From assembly GCF_900109355.1 (NCBI RefSeq), contig NZ_FOBF01000003.1:372001-436000 (forward strand): 64,000 nucleotides of DNA, given 5' to 3'. The translations under genes and the position numbers were made by a program. Below the pieces are notes generated by a model, which saw only the letters and a list, made by a program, of their open reading frames with translations, ran no database searches and was not told the DNA's origin. This DNA is from Nonomuraea pusilla (GTDB taxonomy: Bacteria; Actinomycetota; Actinomycetes; Streptosporangiales; Streptosporangiaceae). Of this stretch, positions 7,330 to 16,066 are shown in pieces; the stretch's first letter is position 1, and each line of letters begins with the position of its first letter.

Positions 7330-8526
7330 ATGATGCCGCCTGCCGTGTACGTCCTCGGGCTGGCGATCTTCGCCCAGGGCACGTCCGAGCTCATGCTCGC
7401 GGGACTGGTCCCGGAGATGGCCGCCGACCTGCACGTCTCCATCCCGGAGGCGGGCCTGCTGATCTCGGCGTTCGCGATCGGCATGCTGGTCGGCGCGCCC
7501 GTGCTCGCCGCCGCCACCCTGCGCCTGCCACGCCGCACCGCGCTGCTCTCCTTCATGGCGGTCTTCGCGCTCTCGCACGTCGCGGGCGCCCTGACGTCCA
7601 GCTACGCCGTCGTGTTCGCCACCCGCGTCGTCGGCGCCTTCGTGTACGCCGGGTTCTGGGCCGTGGCCGCGGCCACCGCGATCGGCCTGGTGCCCGTCAC
7701 CGCCAGGGCCAGGGCCATGAGCGTCGTCGCGGGCGGGCTCACCGTGGCCACCATCGTCGGGCTGTCGGCCGGCACGTTCATCGGGCAGCACCTGGGCTGG
7801 CGGGCGGCGTTCTGGGCGGTGGCCGCGCTGTCGGCGCTGGCCGCGGCCGGAGTGCTCGCCACGATCCCCGGCGGACGCCCCGAGGGGGACTCCCCGAGCC
7901 TCGCGGGCGAACTGCGCGCGCTGGCCGACGCCAGGCTGTGGCTGTCCTGCCTGATGACCGCGCTGGCCACGTCCGCCCTGCTGGTGTCGTTCAGCTACCT
8001 CAGCGCGATGCTCGTCGAGACCACCGGCCTGGACGCCGCCTGGGTCCCCGCCGTCCTCGGCCTGTACGGCGTCGGCGCGCTGGCCGGCATCACCGTCGGC
8101 GGCCGGGTCGCCGACGCCCGCCCCTTCCCCCTGCTGTACGCCGGCGTCGCCGGGCTCGTCGTCACCTCGGCGGCGCTGGCCCTCACCGCCGGGGTCGCCG
8201 CGGCGGCCGTGCCGCTCGTCGGGCTGCTCGGCGCGTTCGGCTTCGCCACCAACCCGGCGCTCAACACCCGGGTGTTCGCCCTGGCCAAGGGGGCTCCCAC
8301 GTTCGCCGCAGCGATGAACGTGGCGTCCTTCAACGTGGGCATCACCGTCGGGCCATGGCTCGGCGGGGCCGCCATCGACGCGGGCCTCGGCTACCCGTCC
8401 GTGGCCTGGATCGGGGCGGCGCTCGGCGTCGCCGCCCTCGGCTCGGTGGCCCTGGCGGCGCATGGCCAGGCCCGCGGGGCCTTCCATGCGGGCCCCGGCC
8501 GCCCCGAGGCGGCCGGCCGGCCGTGA
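7330..8526 (+). CDS. MFS drug efflux transporter, Cmx/CmrA-like
   Basis: A 398-residue transporter with about 12 hydrophobic segments. The opening YVLGLAIFAQGTSELMLAGL and the pattern LISAFAIGMLVGAP match the chloramphenicol-exporter Cmx/CmrA and AraJ-like branch of the DHA1 major facilitator family. It likely uses the proton gradient to expel a small hydrophobic compound from the cytoplasm. A TetR gene and a candidate operator lie directly upstream. Two adjacent ATGs (7330 and 7333) are possible; AGAGGAG at 7319-7325 is better spaced for the second. Substrate specificity is not deducible; chloramphenicol is only the prototype of the family. Confidence 0.88.
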   Translation: MMPPAVYVLGLAIFAQGTSELMLAGLVPEMAADLHVSIPEAGLLISAFAIGMLVGAPVLAAATLRLPRRTALLSFMAVFALSHVAGALTSSYAVVFATRVVGAFVYAGFWAVAAATAIGLVPVTARARAMSVVAGGLTVATIVGLSAGTFIGQHLGWRAAFWAVAALSALAAAGVLATIPGGRPEGDSPSLAGELRALADARLWLSCLMTALATSALLVSFSYLSAMLVETTGLDAAWVPAVLGLYGVGALAGITVGGRVADARPFPLLYAGVAGLVVTSAALALTAGVAAAAVPLVGLLGAFGFATNPALNTRVFALAKGAPTFAAAMNVASFNVGITVGPWLGGAAIDAGLGYPSVAWIGAALGVAALGSVALAAHGQARGAFHAGPGRPEAAGRP

Positions 8527-8540
8527 GGTACGGTCCTCGC

Positions 8541-9353
8541 ATGAGGCTGGCGAGCATCCATTTCTTCCCCGTCAAATCCACCGCCGGGCACGACGTCCAA
8601 GAGGCCGAGGTACACCCCTGGGGGCTCGCCGGGGACCGGCGCTACCTCGTCACCGACGAGCGCGGCGAGCTGATCACCGCCCGCGAGCAGCCCCTGTTGC
8701 TGTCCTGCGTGGCCGAGCTCGACGGCGACGCCCTCACCCTGACCCGCCCGCACGCGGCGCCGCTGCGCGTCACGCCGGGCACGGGCAGGTCCACGGTCAC
8801 CGTGTGGGGCACTCCTGTGGAGGTCACCGACTGCGGCGACGACGCCGCCGCGTGGCTGTCGGCGCTGCTCGGCCGCCCGGCCCGCCTGCACTGGCTGGAC
8901 GACCCGACCCGCCGCCCGGTCAACCCGGTGTACGGCCGGCCCGAGGACCGCGTGAGCCTGGCCGACGGCTACCCGCTGCTGCTGGCGTCCGCCACGTCGC
9001 TGGCGCTGCTCAACGAATGGGTGGCGCAGACGGCCGCCGAGCACGGCGAGGAGGCGCCGGCGCCGCTGCCCATGAGCAGGTTCCGTCCGAACGTGGTGGT
9101 CGAGGGCGGCGCGGCCTTCGCCGAGGACGAGTGGAAGCGGGTGCGCATCGGCGGGGTGGACTTCCGGGTGACCAAGGGCTGCGACCGCTGCGTGATGACC
9201 ACGGTCGACACCGCGACGTACCGGAAGGGCAAGGAGCCGATCAGGACGCTGTCCAGGCACCGCAAGTGGGACGGCAAGGTGTGGTTCGGCATCAACCTGA
9301 TCCCGGACACGCCGGGCCGGATCGCCGTGGGCGACCCCGTGACCGTCCTGTGA
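8541..9353 (+). CDS. MOSC domain protein (MOSC_N plus MOSC), mARC-like
   Basis: A 270-residue protein with an N-terminal beta-barrel MOSC_N domain (FFPVKSTAGHDVQEAEV, GLAGDRRYLVTDE) and a C-terminal MOSC domain. The Cys in KGCDRCVMTTVD matches the conserved cysteine that ligates molybdenum in MOSC and mARC reductases. LSRHRKWDGKVWFGIN is also typical. Members bind molybdenum cofactor and reduce N-hydroxylated compounds or act in sulfur transfer; which applies here is unknown. It starts 14 bp after the MFS gene on the same strand and may be cotranscribed with it. Confidence 0.88.
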   Translation: MRLASIHFFPVKSTAGHDVQEAEVHPWGLAGDRRYLVTDERGELITAREQPLLLSCVAELDGDALTLTRPHAAPLRVTPGTGRSTVTVWGTPVEVTDCGDDAAAWLSALLGRPARLHWLDDPTRRPVNPVYGRPEDRVSLADGYPLLLASATSLALLNEWVAQTAAEHGEEAPAPLPMSRFRPNVVVEGGAAFAEDEWKRVRIGGVDFRVTKGCDRCVMTTVDTATYRKGKEPIRTLSRHRKWDGKVWFGINLIPDTPGRIAVGDPVTVL

Positions 9354-9456
9354 GCCGGGGCCGCCCGCCCCACCCAGGAAGAATCTTCAGATAAGCGAGC
9401 TTTCCCGATTAAATGACCCTTTGGGGCACTGTTGGGTGTTATGGGAGACTTCACGG

Positions 9457-10725
9457 GTGACCAGCACCCCCACCGAGCCTGCCCTCCTCCCCACTGACCG
9501 CATCCGCTCCATCCAGCGCCGCACCCTCGGCGTCCTGTCGGCCACCCAGATCATGGGAGGCGTGGGGGTCGCCGTGGGGCTGGCGCTCAGCTCCGTCGTC
9601 GTGGACGAGCTGTCGGGATCGACGGTCATCAGCGGGTTCGCGGGAACGGCCACGGTGCTCGGCGCGGCACTGCTGGCCCTGCCCGCGGCCAAGGCGTCGG
9701 GCAGCGGCGGGCGCAGAGCCGGGCTCGCCCTGGCCTACCTCGCGGCGCTCGCGGGCTGCGTGGTCTCGGTCACCGCGATCAGCCTGGGCTCCTGGCCGCT
9801 GCTCCTGGCCGGGCTGGTGCTGGTGGGCGGCGGGAGCGCGGGCGGCCTGGCCGCGCGGTACTCCGCCACCGACCTGTCGCCGCGCGACCACTCGGCCAGG
9901 CACCTGTCGCTCGTCGTCTGGGCCTCGACCGTGGGCTCCGTCGCGGGGCCGAACCTCGCCCAGCCCGCCGACGAGCTGGGCAGGAGCCTCGGACTGGCCG
10001 ACAAGGCCGGTCCGTTCGCGTTCGCCGCGCTGGCCTTCGCCGCGGCCCTCGCGATCGTCATCGCCGGACTGCGTCCCGACCCGCTCAAACTGGCCCGCGA
10101 GCTGCACGGCACCGAGGACCGCGGACCCGGACGCAACCGCACGGTCAGGACCGCCTTCCAGACGCTGCGCACCACCCCGATGGCCCGCACGGCACTGGTC
10201 ATGATCGCGGTGAGCCACACGGCGATGGTGTCGGTCATGTCGATGACCCCCGTCAAGCTCCACCACGACGGCTCGGACCTGAAGGTCATCGGCCTGGTGA
10301 TCAGCCTGCACATCGCCGGCATGTACGTGCTGTCGCCGGTCGTCGGCTGGCTGGCCGACAAGGCGGGCAAGGTGCCGGTGCTCGTGCTCGGCATGGCCGT
10401 GCTGCTCGCGGCCGCCATGCTCGCCGCCACCGCCGGGCACCGGGTCTGGCAGGTCACGGCGGCGCTCGTGCTGCTCGGGATCGGCTGGTCGTGCGGGCTG
10501 GTGGCGGGCTCGGCGCTGGTGACGGAGTCGGTGCCGATCGACCGGCGGCCCGCCGTGCAGGGCCTGTCGGACCTGCTCATGAACGTCTGCGGCGCCACCG
10601 GCACGATCGTGGCCGGCGCCGTGGTGGGACGGCTGTCGTTCGGCGCGCTCGGGCTGGGCGTGGGCCTCATGGTGACCGCCGCCGGGCTCTGGCTCTCGAT
10701 CACCTGGCACCGCACCCCAGCCTGA
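9457..10725 (+). CDS. MFS transporter (DHA1-like)
   Basis: A 422-residue permease with about 12 transmembrane stretches, beginning TLGVLSATQIMGGVGVAVGL and carrying VVGWLADKAGKVPVLVLG, the loop between helices 8 and 9. No biochemical signature narrows the substrate. GTG at 9457 is preferred over an upstream TTG at 9421 because GGGAGA lies 8 bp before it. It converges on the DNA polymerase gene with only 10 bp between stops. The preceding 100 bp contain AT-rich sequence (TTTCCCGATTAAATGACCC) that may hold its promoter. Confidence 0.85.
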   Translation: MTSTPTEPALLPTDRIRSIQRRTLGVLSATQIMGGVGVAVGLALSSVVVDELSGSTVISGFAGTATVLGAALLALPAAKASGSGGRRAGLALAYLAALAGCVVSVTAISLGSWPLLLAGLVLVGGGSAGGLAARYSATDLSPRDHSARHLSLVVWASTVGSVAGPNLAQPADELGRSLGLADKAGPFAFAALAFAAALAIVIAGLRPDPLKLARELHGTEDRGPGRNRTVRTAFQTLRTTPMARTALVMIAVSHTAMVSVMSMTPVKLHHDGSDLKVIGLVISLHIAGMYVLSPVVGWLADKAGKVPVLVLGMAVLLAAAMLAATAGHRVWQVTAALVLLGIGWSCGLVAGSALVTESVPIDRRPAVQGLSDLLMNVCGATGTIVAGAVVGRLSFGALGLGVGLMVTAAGLWLSITWHRTPA

Positions 10726-10735
10726 CCCCGGGGGC

Positions 10736-12301
10736 TCACTTCGCGTCGGCGTACGAGGCGACGGCCACTGCCTCCATGGGGATGCGTACCGGCGTGGCCC
10801 CGAACAGCAGCCTCGTGGCCTGCGCGGCGGCCGACGCGACCGCCGCACCCACCTCCTCCGCCTGGTCGAGCCCGCAGTGCACCATCACCTCGTCGTGCTG
10901 GAAGAACACCAGCGCGGCCCCCTCGGGCAGCAGCCCGCGCAGCACCGCCATCATGGCGAGCGCCCACTCGGCGGCCGTGGCCTGCACCACGAAGTTGCGG
11001 GTGAACCTGCCCCTGTCGCGCGCGGCCCGCCCGCCCTCCGGCCCCGACACCAGCTCCTTCCACCGGGACGACGGCGGCGGGCTGGTACGGCCCAGCCACG
11101 ACCGCACGAGCCGCCCCTCCTCCCCCGCCTTGGCGGCGTCCTCGACGAACTGGTACGCCTTCGGGAAGCGCTGCCGCATGATCGCCAGCAGCTTGGGCGC
11201 GTCGCCGCTGGTGCCGCCGTACATGGCCGACAGCATGGCGATCTTGGCGTGGTCGCGGTCGCCGCCGAACGCCTGGGCGAGCGCGGAGTACAGGTCGATC
11301 TCGCCCGCCGCCCTGGCCAGCCCGACGTCGCCCGCCATGGCGGCCAGCACCCGGGGCTCCAGCTGGGCGGCGTCGGCGACGACGAGCGTGTGCCCCTCGT
11401 CGGCCACCACGACCCTGCGCATCACCTTGGGGATCTGCAGCGCCCCTCCCCCGCTGGTGGCCCACCGGCCCGACACCACGCCGCCCACGACGTACTCGGG
11501 GCGGAAGCGCCCGCCGCGCACCCACTGGTCGGCCCATGTCCAGCCGTGGAAGCTGAACAGCCTGGCCAGCTCCTTGTACGCGAGCAGCGGCGCGACGGCC
11601 GGATGCTCCACACGCTTCAGCTCCCACGAACGCGTGCTGCTCAGGGACACCCCGGCCTGCTTGAACGCCTTGACGAGCTGCTGCACCGAGTCGGGGTTGA
11701 CCGGATGCCCGAAGGCGGCGCTCACCTCGTGGGCCAGCGCCTGCAGCTTGGCCGGGCGCATGCCGTGGACCGGCCGCGGGCCGAGCAGCTCGGTCAGCAG
11801 GGCGTCGTGGACGTCCTCGCGCCACGGCATGCCGTCGTGGCTCATCTCGGCGGCGATCAGCGCGCCCGCGGACTCGGCGGCGGCCAGGAGGCGGAACCGC
11901 CCCGGCTCGGGCAGCGCCTCGATGCGCGCGAGCTGCCCGGCCAGCACCTCGGCCATCTGCTCGGCGCCGAGCGACTCGGGAGGGAACAGGGTGTCGGGCG
12001 CGCCGGGCTCGTCGTCGGGCACGGGCAGGCCGTGCAGCCTGGCGTGCGCGGCCCTGGCCGAGCGCGGCTCGCCGAAGCGCCCCTCGCGGGCGAGCAGCAG
12101 GGCCTCGGTGAGCGCGACGTCGTGGCAGCGCGACACCCGCACGCCCGCGCGCAGCAGCCCGGGGTAGGTGTCGCGGGTGTCGGCCCACACCCACCGGGGC
12201 CGGCGGGCCTCCAGCTCGCGGACGGCGGCCGCCAGGTCGGCCACCCGCCTGGGCCGCTCCCCCACGGGGAGAACCGTGTCTCCCGCCACCACGACATGCA
12301 C
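10736..12301 (-). CDS. Family A DNA polymerase (annotated elsewhere as bifunctional 3'-5' exonuclease/DNA polymerase)
   Basis: A 521-residue PolA-like enzyme that lacks the 5' nuclease domain of Pol I. Polymerase motif A is DAAQLEPRVLAAMAGD (about residue 310), motif B has KIAMLSAMYGG (about 354) and motif C is FFQHDEVMVHC (about 470), so the catalytic residues are intact. The first 180 residues align only loosely with a 3'-5' exonuclease and I see no clear DEDD residues there. It may act in DNA repair or gap filling. The start is GTG 12301 (MHVVVAGD); the frame stays open upstream to 12667 but that part overlaps the metallophosphoesterase gene. Probably cotranscribed with that gene, 20 bp upstream. 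Confidence 0.87.
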   Translation of the reverse strand: MHVVVAGDTVLPVGERPRRVADLAAAVRELEARRPRWVWADTRDTYPGLLRAGVRVSRCHDVALTEALLLAREGRFGEPRSARAAHARLHGLPVPDDEPGAPDTLFPPESLGAEQMAEVLAGQLARIEALPEPGRFRLLAAAESAGALIAAEMSHDGMPWREDVHDALLTELLGPRPVHGMRPAKLQALAHEVSAAFGHPVNPDSVQQLVKAFKQAGVSLSSTRSWELKRVEHPAVAPLLAYKELARLFSFHGWTWADQWVRGGRFRPEYVVGGVVSGRWATSGGGALQIPKVMRRVVVADEGHTLVVADAAQLEPRVLAAMAGDVGLARAAGEIDLYSALAQAFGGDRDHAKIAMLSAMYGGTSGDAPKLLAIMRQRFPKAYQFVEDAAKAGEEGRLVRSWLGRTSPPPSSRWKELVSGPEGGRAARDRGRFTRNFVVQATAAEWALAMMAVLRGLLPEGAALVFFQHDEVMVHCGLDQAEEVGAAVASAAAQATRLLFGATPVRIPMEAVAVASYADAK

Positions 12302-12321
12302 GCCCCCAGGCTGCCAGACGC

Positions 12322-13818
12322 CTACGACAAGGTGATGCTCACCTCGTCCTCCACGGGGGGCTCCTGTTCCTGGGGGAGGCAGCCGGTGGCGGCGAGGCAG
12401 CGCAGCGTCAGCTCCTGCGGGGTGACCGAGATGTGCAGGAACTGCTTGAAGAACGGCGGATGGTCCCAGTCCGACACCTCCGACAGGTGGCGCTGGAACA
12501 CCTTCTCCACGGGCAGCCGCATCGGCCACGGCCAGGCGCCGAGCAGCCGCGCCGCCCAGCGCATCCTGCGGGTGACCCGTACGGGGCCGTCGAGGGGCCG
12601 TACGGGCTGGTTGCCCACCTGCTTGGAGGTGACGCAGGCCGCCTCGTCGGGCGTCAGGTAGATCCACTTCATGCGCAGGCGGCGGGCGTAGAGCTGGCTA
12701 TAGAAGGACAGCGAGTCGCCGCGCAGCGGGTAGCAGCGGAAGTCGTCCTCGTCCACGCCGGCCACGTCCACCCTGCGGATGGTGTGGGTGGCGTGCATGA
12801 ACGCCCCGCCTCCGCCGGAGACGACGTACTGGATGACGCGGTCGCCCACCTTGACCGGGTAGCGCTGGTAGTTGTGCACGTCTCCGCCGATGGCGGCGAC
12901 GTACCGGTGCGCCGGGTCGCGCACGATGTCGTCGATCGTGCCGCCTTCCTCCAGCTCCGACGGCTTGTAGGCGTTGCCGACGTAGATGGGCTTGCCGGTG
13001 ACGAGGATCTTGGGGCGGGGGTCGAGGGAGACGCGGCGCAGCCAGGCGGTCTGGTCCTTGTCGATGACGTTCCTGATGCCGGTGTCGACGCCGACGATCA
13101 GCAGGCTCTCGCTCTCGACCACCCAGTACGACCCCGGCTGCGCGGCCCGCTGCGACGGCTTGCCGCGTAGCTCGCGGGCGGCGGCGAGCCGTGCCTCGTC
13201 GATGGTGTCGGGCCTGCGCCACAGCAGCCCGCGCAGCCCGCGGTCGGGCTTCGGCGGCAGGCCCGGCGCGTCGCAGAAGACCCGCATGAAGCCGCTGAGC
13301 CCGTCGTACCAGTCGTGGTTGCCGGGGATCGCGTAGATGGGGGCGTCGTAGTCCTTGTACGGACGGAAGAACTTGTCGCCGTACTCGTTTCCCGATCCGG
13401 CCGGATAGACGACGTCACTGGCGATGATCGCGAAAGAGGTGCCGTGCCCGGCTTTCAGCATTCCGGGAACGACGGCATATTGCGACGCGTCACCCTCTCC
13501 TGTGTCGCCGAGCAGGAGAAAACTGAAATGCCCGCCGAGACGCTGATCGATGCGAAAGTCGGGATCCGCGCCGCGGTCGAGCTGTGCCCGCGCCCACCGC
13601 GTCCTCACCGCGCCGGAAGGATCGCCGAACAGCGCGGCGACGACCTCGTTCCTAGACAGCCAAAGAGTGCGTAAATTCAACCAGCTGAATCCTCGGCCAT
13701 TGGGTCTGAGCTGCGCGAACGTCCCGGTTTCCGAGCAGGCCCAGCCTGCCCCGGCCTTCGAGGTCCTTGATGACTGCCCCTTATGTCCCATTGCGCGTTC
13801 GGCCGCCACGTCCACCAT
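12322..13818 (-). CDS. Calcineurin-like metallophosphoesterase
   Basis: A protein of 498 residues with the metal-binding motifs of the superfamily in order: LLLGDTGEGD (about residue 95), PGNHDWYDG (about 168) and GGDVHNYQRY (about 300). These give the Asp, Asn and His ligands of a two-metal centre that hydrolyses phosphoesters. It is longer than simple family members, with a C-terminal extension of roughly 150 residues of unknown fold. There is no signal peptide, so it is probably cytosolic. The start could be ATG 13818, GTG 13824 or ATG 13791; none has a well-placed ribosome site. Its substrate is unknown; pairing with a DNA polymerase gene is only suggestive. Confidence 0.85.
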   Translation of the reverse strand: MVDVAAERAMGHKGQSSRTSKAGAGWACSETGTFAQLRPNGRGFSWLNLRTLWLSRNEVVAALFGDPSGAVRTRWARAQLDRGADPDFRIDQRLGGHFSFLLLGDTGEGDASQYAVVPGMLKAGHGTSFAIIASDVVYPAGSGNEYGDKFFRPYKDYDAPIYAIPGNHDWYDGLSGFMRVFCDAPGLPPKPDRGLRGLLWRRPDTIDEARLAAARELRGKPSQRAAQPGSYWVVESESLLIVGVDTGIRNVIDKDQTAWLRRVSLDPRPKILVTGKPIYVGNAYKPSELEEGGTIDDIVRDPAHRYVAAIGGDVHNYQRYPVKVGDRVIQYVVSGGGGAFMHATHTIRRVDVAGVDEDDFRCYPLRGDSLSFYSQLYARRLRMKWIYLTPDEAACVTSKQVGNQPVRPLDGPVRVTRRMRWAARLLGAWPWPMRLPVEKVFQRHLSEVSDWDHPPFFKQFLHISVTPQELTLRCLAATGCLPQEQEPPVEDEVSITLS

Positions 13819-13915
13819 GACCACATCTTTACCGCGATCTTCCTCCGGCGCGCACGGAACTCTCCGTACAGCGGGGGACACTGATGGTGCTCCATGGTGT
13901 AAGGTCGCCCCCCAA

Positions 13916-13950
13916 GCAAGCGGTTGCCTATTACCGCGAGGGGAGCTTGC
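13916..13950 (+). promoter_or_regulatory. Hairpin enclosing the ribosome binding site of the TPR gene
   Basis: GCAA/TTGC outer arms and GCGGT/ACCGC inner arms can pair just before the ATG at 13951, leaving GAGGGGAGC, the ribosome binding site, in an unpaired bulge. Folding was not computed. Confidence 0.3.
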
Positions 13951-14352
13951 ATGGCCCGCAATGGCTCCGACGACGCGACCCGTCCGGGCACCACTCCGGT
14001 GGAGGCCGTCGAGGGCCTGCTCGCCTACGCCCAGTCCCGCTGGGGCGGCGGAGGGATCAGAAGGGCGTACGAGGCGGTCGCGCTGAGCCGCGCGATGGCC
14101 GAGCGCGATCCCGGCACGTACGGCGTGCTGCTGGCACGCTGCCTGCGCACCACGGCGACGCTCCTGCTGCGCCGCGGGCAGGCCACGGAGGCGCTGCCCA
14201 TGGCGCAGGAGGCGGTCGCCCTGACCAGGGCCACGGGCGGCGCGCCGCTCGCCGTGTCGCTGTACTGCCTGGTCGAGGCCCTGGAGGCGCTCAACCGCTT
14301 CAGCGAGGCCGCCGCCTTCTCGGCCGAGGCCGACCGGCTCGACCCCGGCTGA
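13951..14352 (+). CDS. Small TPR-like protein
   Basis: A 133-residue alpha-helical protein with two or three degenerate tetratricopeptide repeats, for example GTYGVLLARCLRTTATLLLRRGQ and EALPMAQEAVALTRA. TPRs mediate protein-protein contacts; no partner is evident. The ATG at 13951 is preceded by GAGGGGAG at good distance; the upstream ATG at 13924 has none. It is divergent from the metallophosphoesterase gene. Confidence 0.75.
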   Translation: MARNGSDDATRPGTTPVEAVEGLLAYAQSRWGGGGIRRAYEAVALSRAMAERDPGTYGVLLARCLRTTATLLLRRGQATEALPMAQEAVALTRATGGAPLAVSLYCLVEALEALNRFSEAAAFSAEADRLDPG

Positions 14353-14357
14353 CGCGG

Positions 14358-14396
14358 CGCCCGACCCCAGCGCCCGACCCCAGCGCCCGAACCCGC
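14358..14396. repeat. Short 13-bp tandem repeat
   Basis: About three copies of CGCCCGACCCCAG follow the TPR gene stop. No coding or hairpin role is visible. Confidence 0.5.
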
Positions 14397-14477
14397 CGCG
14401 CCCGACCGGCACGACCCAAGGCTGACGCACCCTCCGGCCCTGCCGGGGAGCCGGCCCTTTCAGGGGATTCTGCCCCG

Positions 14478-16034
14478 TCAGGGGATGAGGACGCCCGGGT
14501 TGAGCACGCCCGCCGGGTCCAGTCCCGCCTTGACGGCGCGCAGCACGCCCACGCCCGCCGGTCCGATCTCGCGCGCGTACGCCTCCCTGTGGTCCCTGCC
14601 GACCCCGTGGTGGTGGCTGACCGTGCCGCCCGCCTCGACGACGGCGGCGCTGACCTGCCGCTTGGCCCGCTCCCACTGCTCCACCGGGTCGCCCTCCTGC
14701 GGGGTGACGACGGTGAAGTACAGCGAGGCGCCGGTCTCGTACACGTGCGAGACGTGGCACATGACGAGCGGGGAGCCCAGCGCGCCGAGCAGGGCGAGCC
14801 TGACGGCGTCGTACAGGCGGGGCAGGTTCGACCAGAAGCCGGCGGTCTCCAGCGTCTCGACGGTGGCGCCGGCGGCGAGGAGCGAGTCGCGCAGGTACGG
14901 CGCGGAGAACCGGCCGTGCTCCCACGCCTGCCCCGGCCCCGTCCCCAGCGGCTCGCCCCCCGCGCGGCGGAGCACCGCGGAGGCCGCGGCCCTGCGCTCC
15001 GCCACCGCGTCGCCCTCGTACCCGCTGATCACGAGACAGCCGGAGCCGCCCTGCCCGATGGCGTCGGGACGGGCCAGGCCGATCATGGTCTCGGTCTCGT
15101 CGGAGAGCCTGAGCACGGTCGGGAGCGGCCCCTCCTGGGCGAGCGCGCGCACGGCGGCCGTCCCCTCGGCGAAGGAGGCGAAGCGCCAGCCCTCGTACAC
15201 GCGCTCGGCGGGGGCGCGGCGCACCCGCAGCCGCAGCGCCGTGATGACGCCGAACGCCCCCTCCGAGCCGAGGACGAGCTGGCGCAGGTCGGGCCCGGCC
15301 GCCGACCTGGGGGCGCGGCCGAGGTCGAGAGTCCCCGCGGGGGTGGCGACGGTGAGCCCCATCACCATGTCGTCGAAGCGGCCGTAGCCGGCCGAGGCCT
15401 GGCCGCTCGAGCGGGCCGCGGCGAAGCCGCCGAGGGAGGCGTACTCGAAGGACTGGGGGAAGTGCCCGAGCGTCAGGCCGCGCGCGGCGAGCAGCCGCTC
15501 GGCCTCGGGGGCGCGCACGCCCGGCTCGAAGGTGGCGAGCATCGACTCCTCGTCCACGGCGAGCAGGCGGTCGAGCCTGGACAGGTCGAGGGCGACGACC
15601 CCGGCGAAGCCCTCGCGGGAGGCCGCGAGCCCGCCGACGACGGAGGTGCCGCCGCCGAAGGGCACGACGGCGACGCGCTCGGCTGAGCACAGCCGCAGCA
15701 GCTCGGCGACCTCGTCGTGGGAGCCGGGGAGCACGACGGCGTCGGGCGCGTCGGAGCCGTCGCCCGCGCGCATCCGCAGCAGGTCGGGCGTGGACTTGCC
15801 GCGCGTGTGCCTGACGCGTGCCTCGTGCGAGGTCAGGACGTGCTCGGGGCCGACGGCGCGGCCGAGCGCGTCGAGATGCGCGCCGGAGAGGGCGACCGGC
15901 GGGACCCGTACGGACTCCAGCGCGGCGGCGGGGGCCTGCGGCGCGCGCACGCCCAGCAGGTCGTGCAGGAGGACGCGGATCTCCTCGGGCAGCTCGCGGG
16001 CCTTGGCGGGGTCGCCCCAGCCCGACCAGAGCAT
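14478..16034 (-). CDS. agpS: FAD-linked alkyldihydroxyacetonephosphate synthase-like protein (AgpS)
   Basis: A 518-residue FAD-binding oxidase of the vanillyl-alcohol-oxidase superfamily. The FAD-binding segment VVPFGGGTSVVGG and the late HHHGVGRDH match alkylglycerone-phosphate synthases and the mycobacterial AgpS. Eukaryotic enzymes replace the acyl chain of acyl-DHAP with a fatty alcohol to make ether lipids; bacterial function is largely untested. ATG 16034 gives MLWSGWGDPAKAR, the usual N-terminus of actinobacterial homologues; GTG 16049 and ATG 16067 are possible but the latter overlaps the divergent TetR start. Adjacent tetR and glpD suggest a locus working on the G3P/DHAP branch. Confidence 0.82.
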   Translation of the reverse strand: MLWSGWGDPAKARELPEEIRVLLHDLLGVRAPQAPAAALESVRVPPVALSGAHLDALGRAVGPEHVLTSHEARVRHTRGKSTPDLLRMRAGDGSDAPDAVVLPGSHDEVAELLRLCSAERVAVVPFGGGTSVVGGLAASREGFAGVVALDLSRLDRLLAVDEESMLATFEPGVRAPEAERLLAARGLTLGHFPQSFEYASLGGFAAARSSGQASAGYGRFDDMVMGLTVATPAGTLDLGRAPRSAAGPDLRQLVLGSEGAFGVITALRLRVRRAPAERVYEGWRFASFAEGTAAVRALAQEGPLPTVLRLSDETETMIGLARPDAIGQGGSGCLVISGYEGDAVAERRAAASAVLRRAGGEPLGTGPGQAWEHGRFSAPYLRDSLLAAGATVETLETAGFWSNLPRLYDAVRLALLGALGSPLVMCHVSHVYETGASLYFTVVTPQEGDPVEQWERAKRQVSAAVVEAGGTVSHHHGVGRDHREAYAREIGPAGVGVLRAVKAGLDPAGVLNPGVLIP

Positions 16035-16052
16035 CGGTTCACTAGCCACGCG

Positions 16053-16066
16053 TACACTGTGACACA
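16053..16066. promoter_or_regulatory. Divergent promoter/operator between agpS and tetR
   Basis: TACACT (16053-16058) lies 7 bp before the TetR ATG at 16066, so that mRNA is probably leaderless. The odd palindrome TGTGACACA (16058-16066) overlaps this -10 and the start codon and is a simple candidate operator. Confidence 0.4.

Noticed and set aside
13819..15690. Upstream extension of the metallophosphoesterase frame
   Set aside because: It runs antisense to the TPR gene and through the agpS gene in another frame, with low-complexity Arg/Gly/Pro translation.
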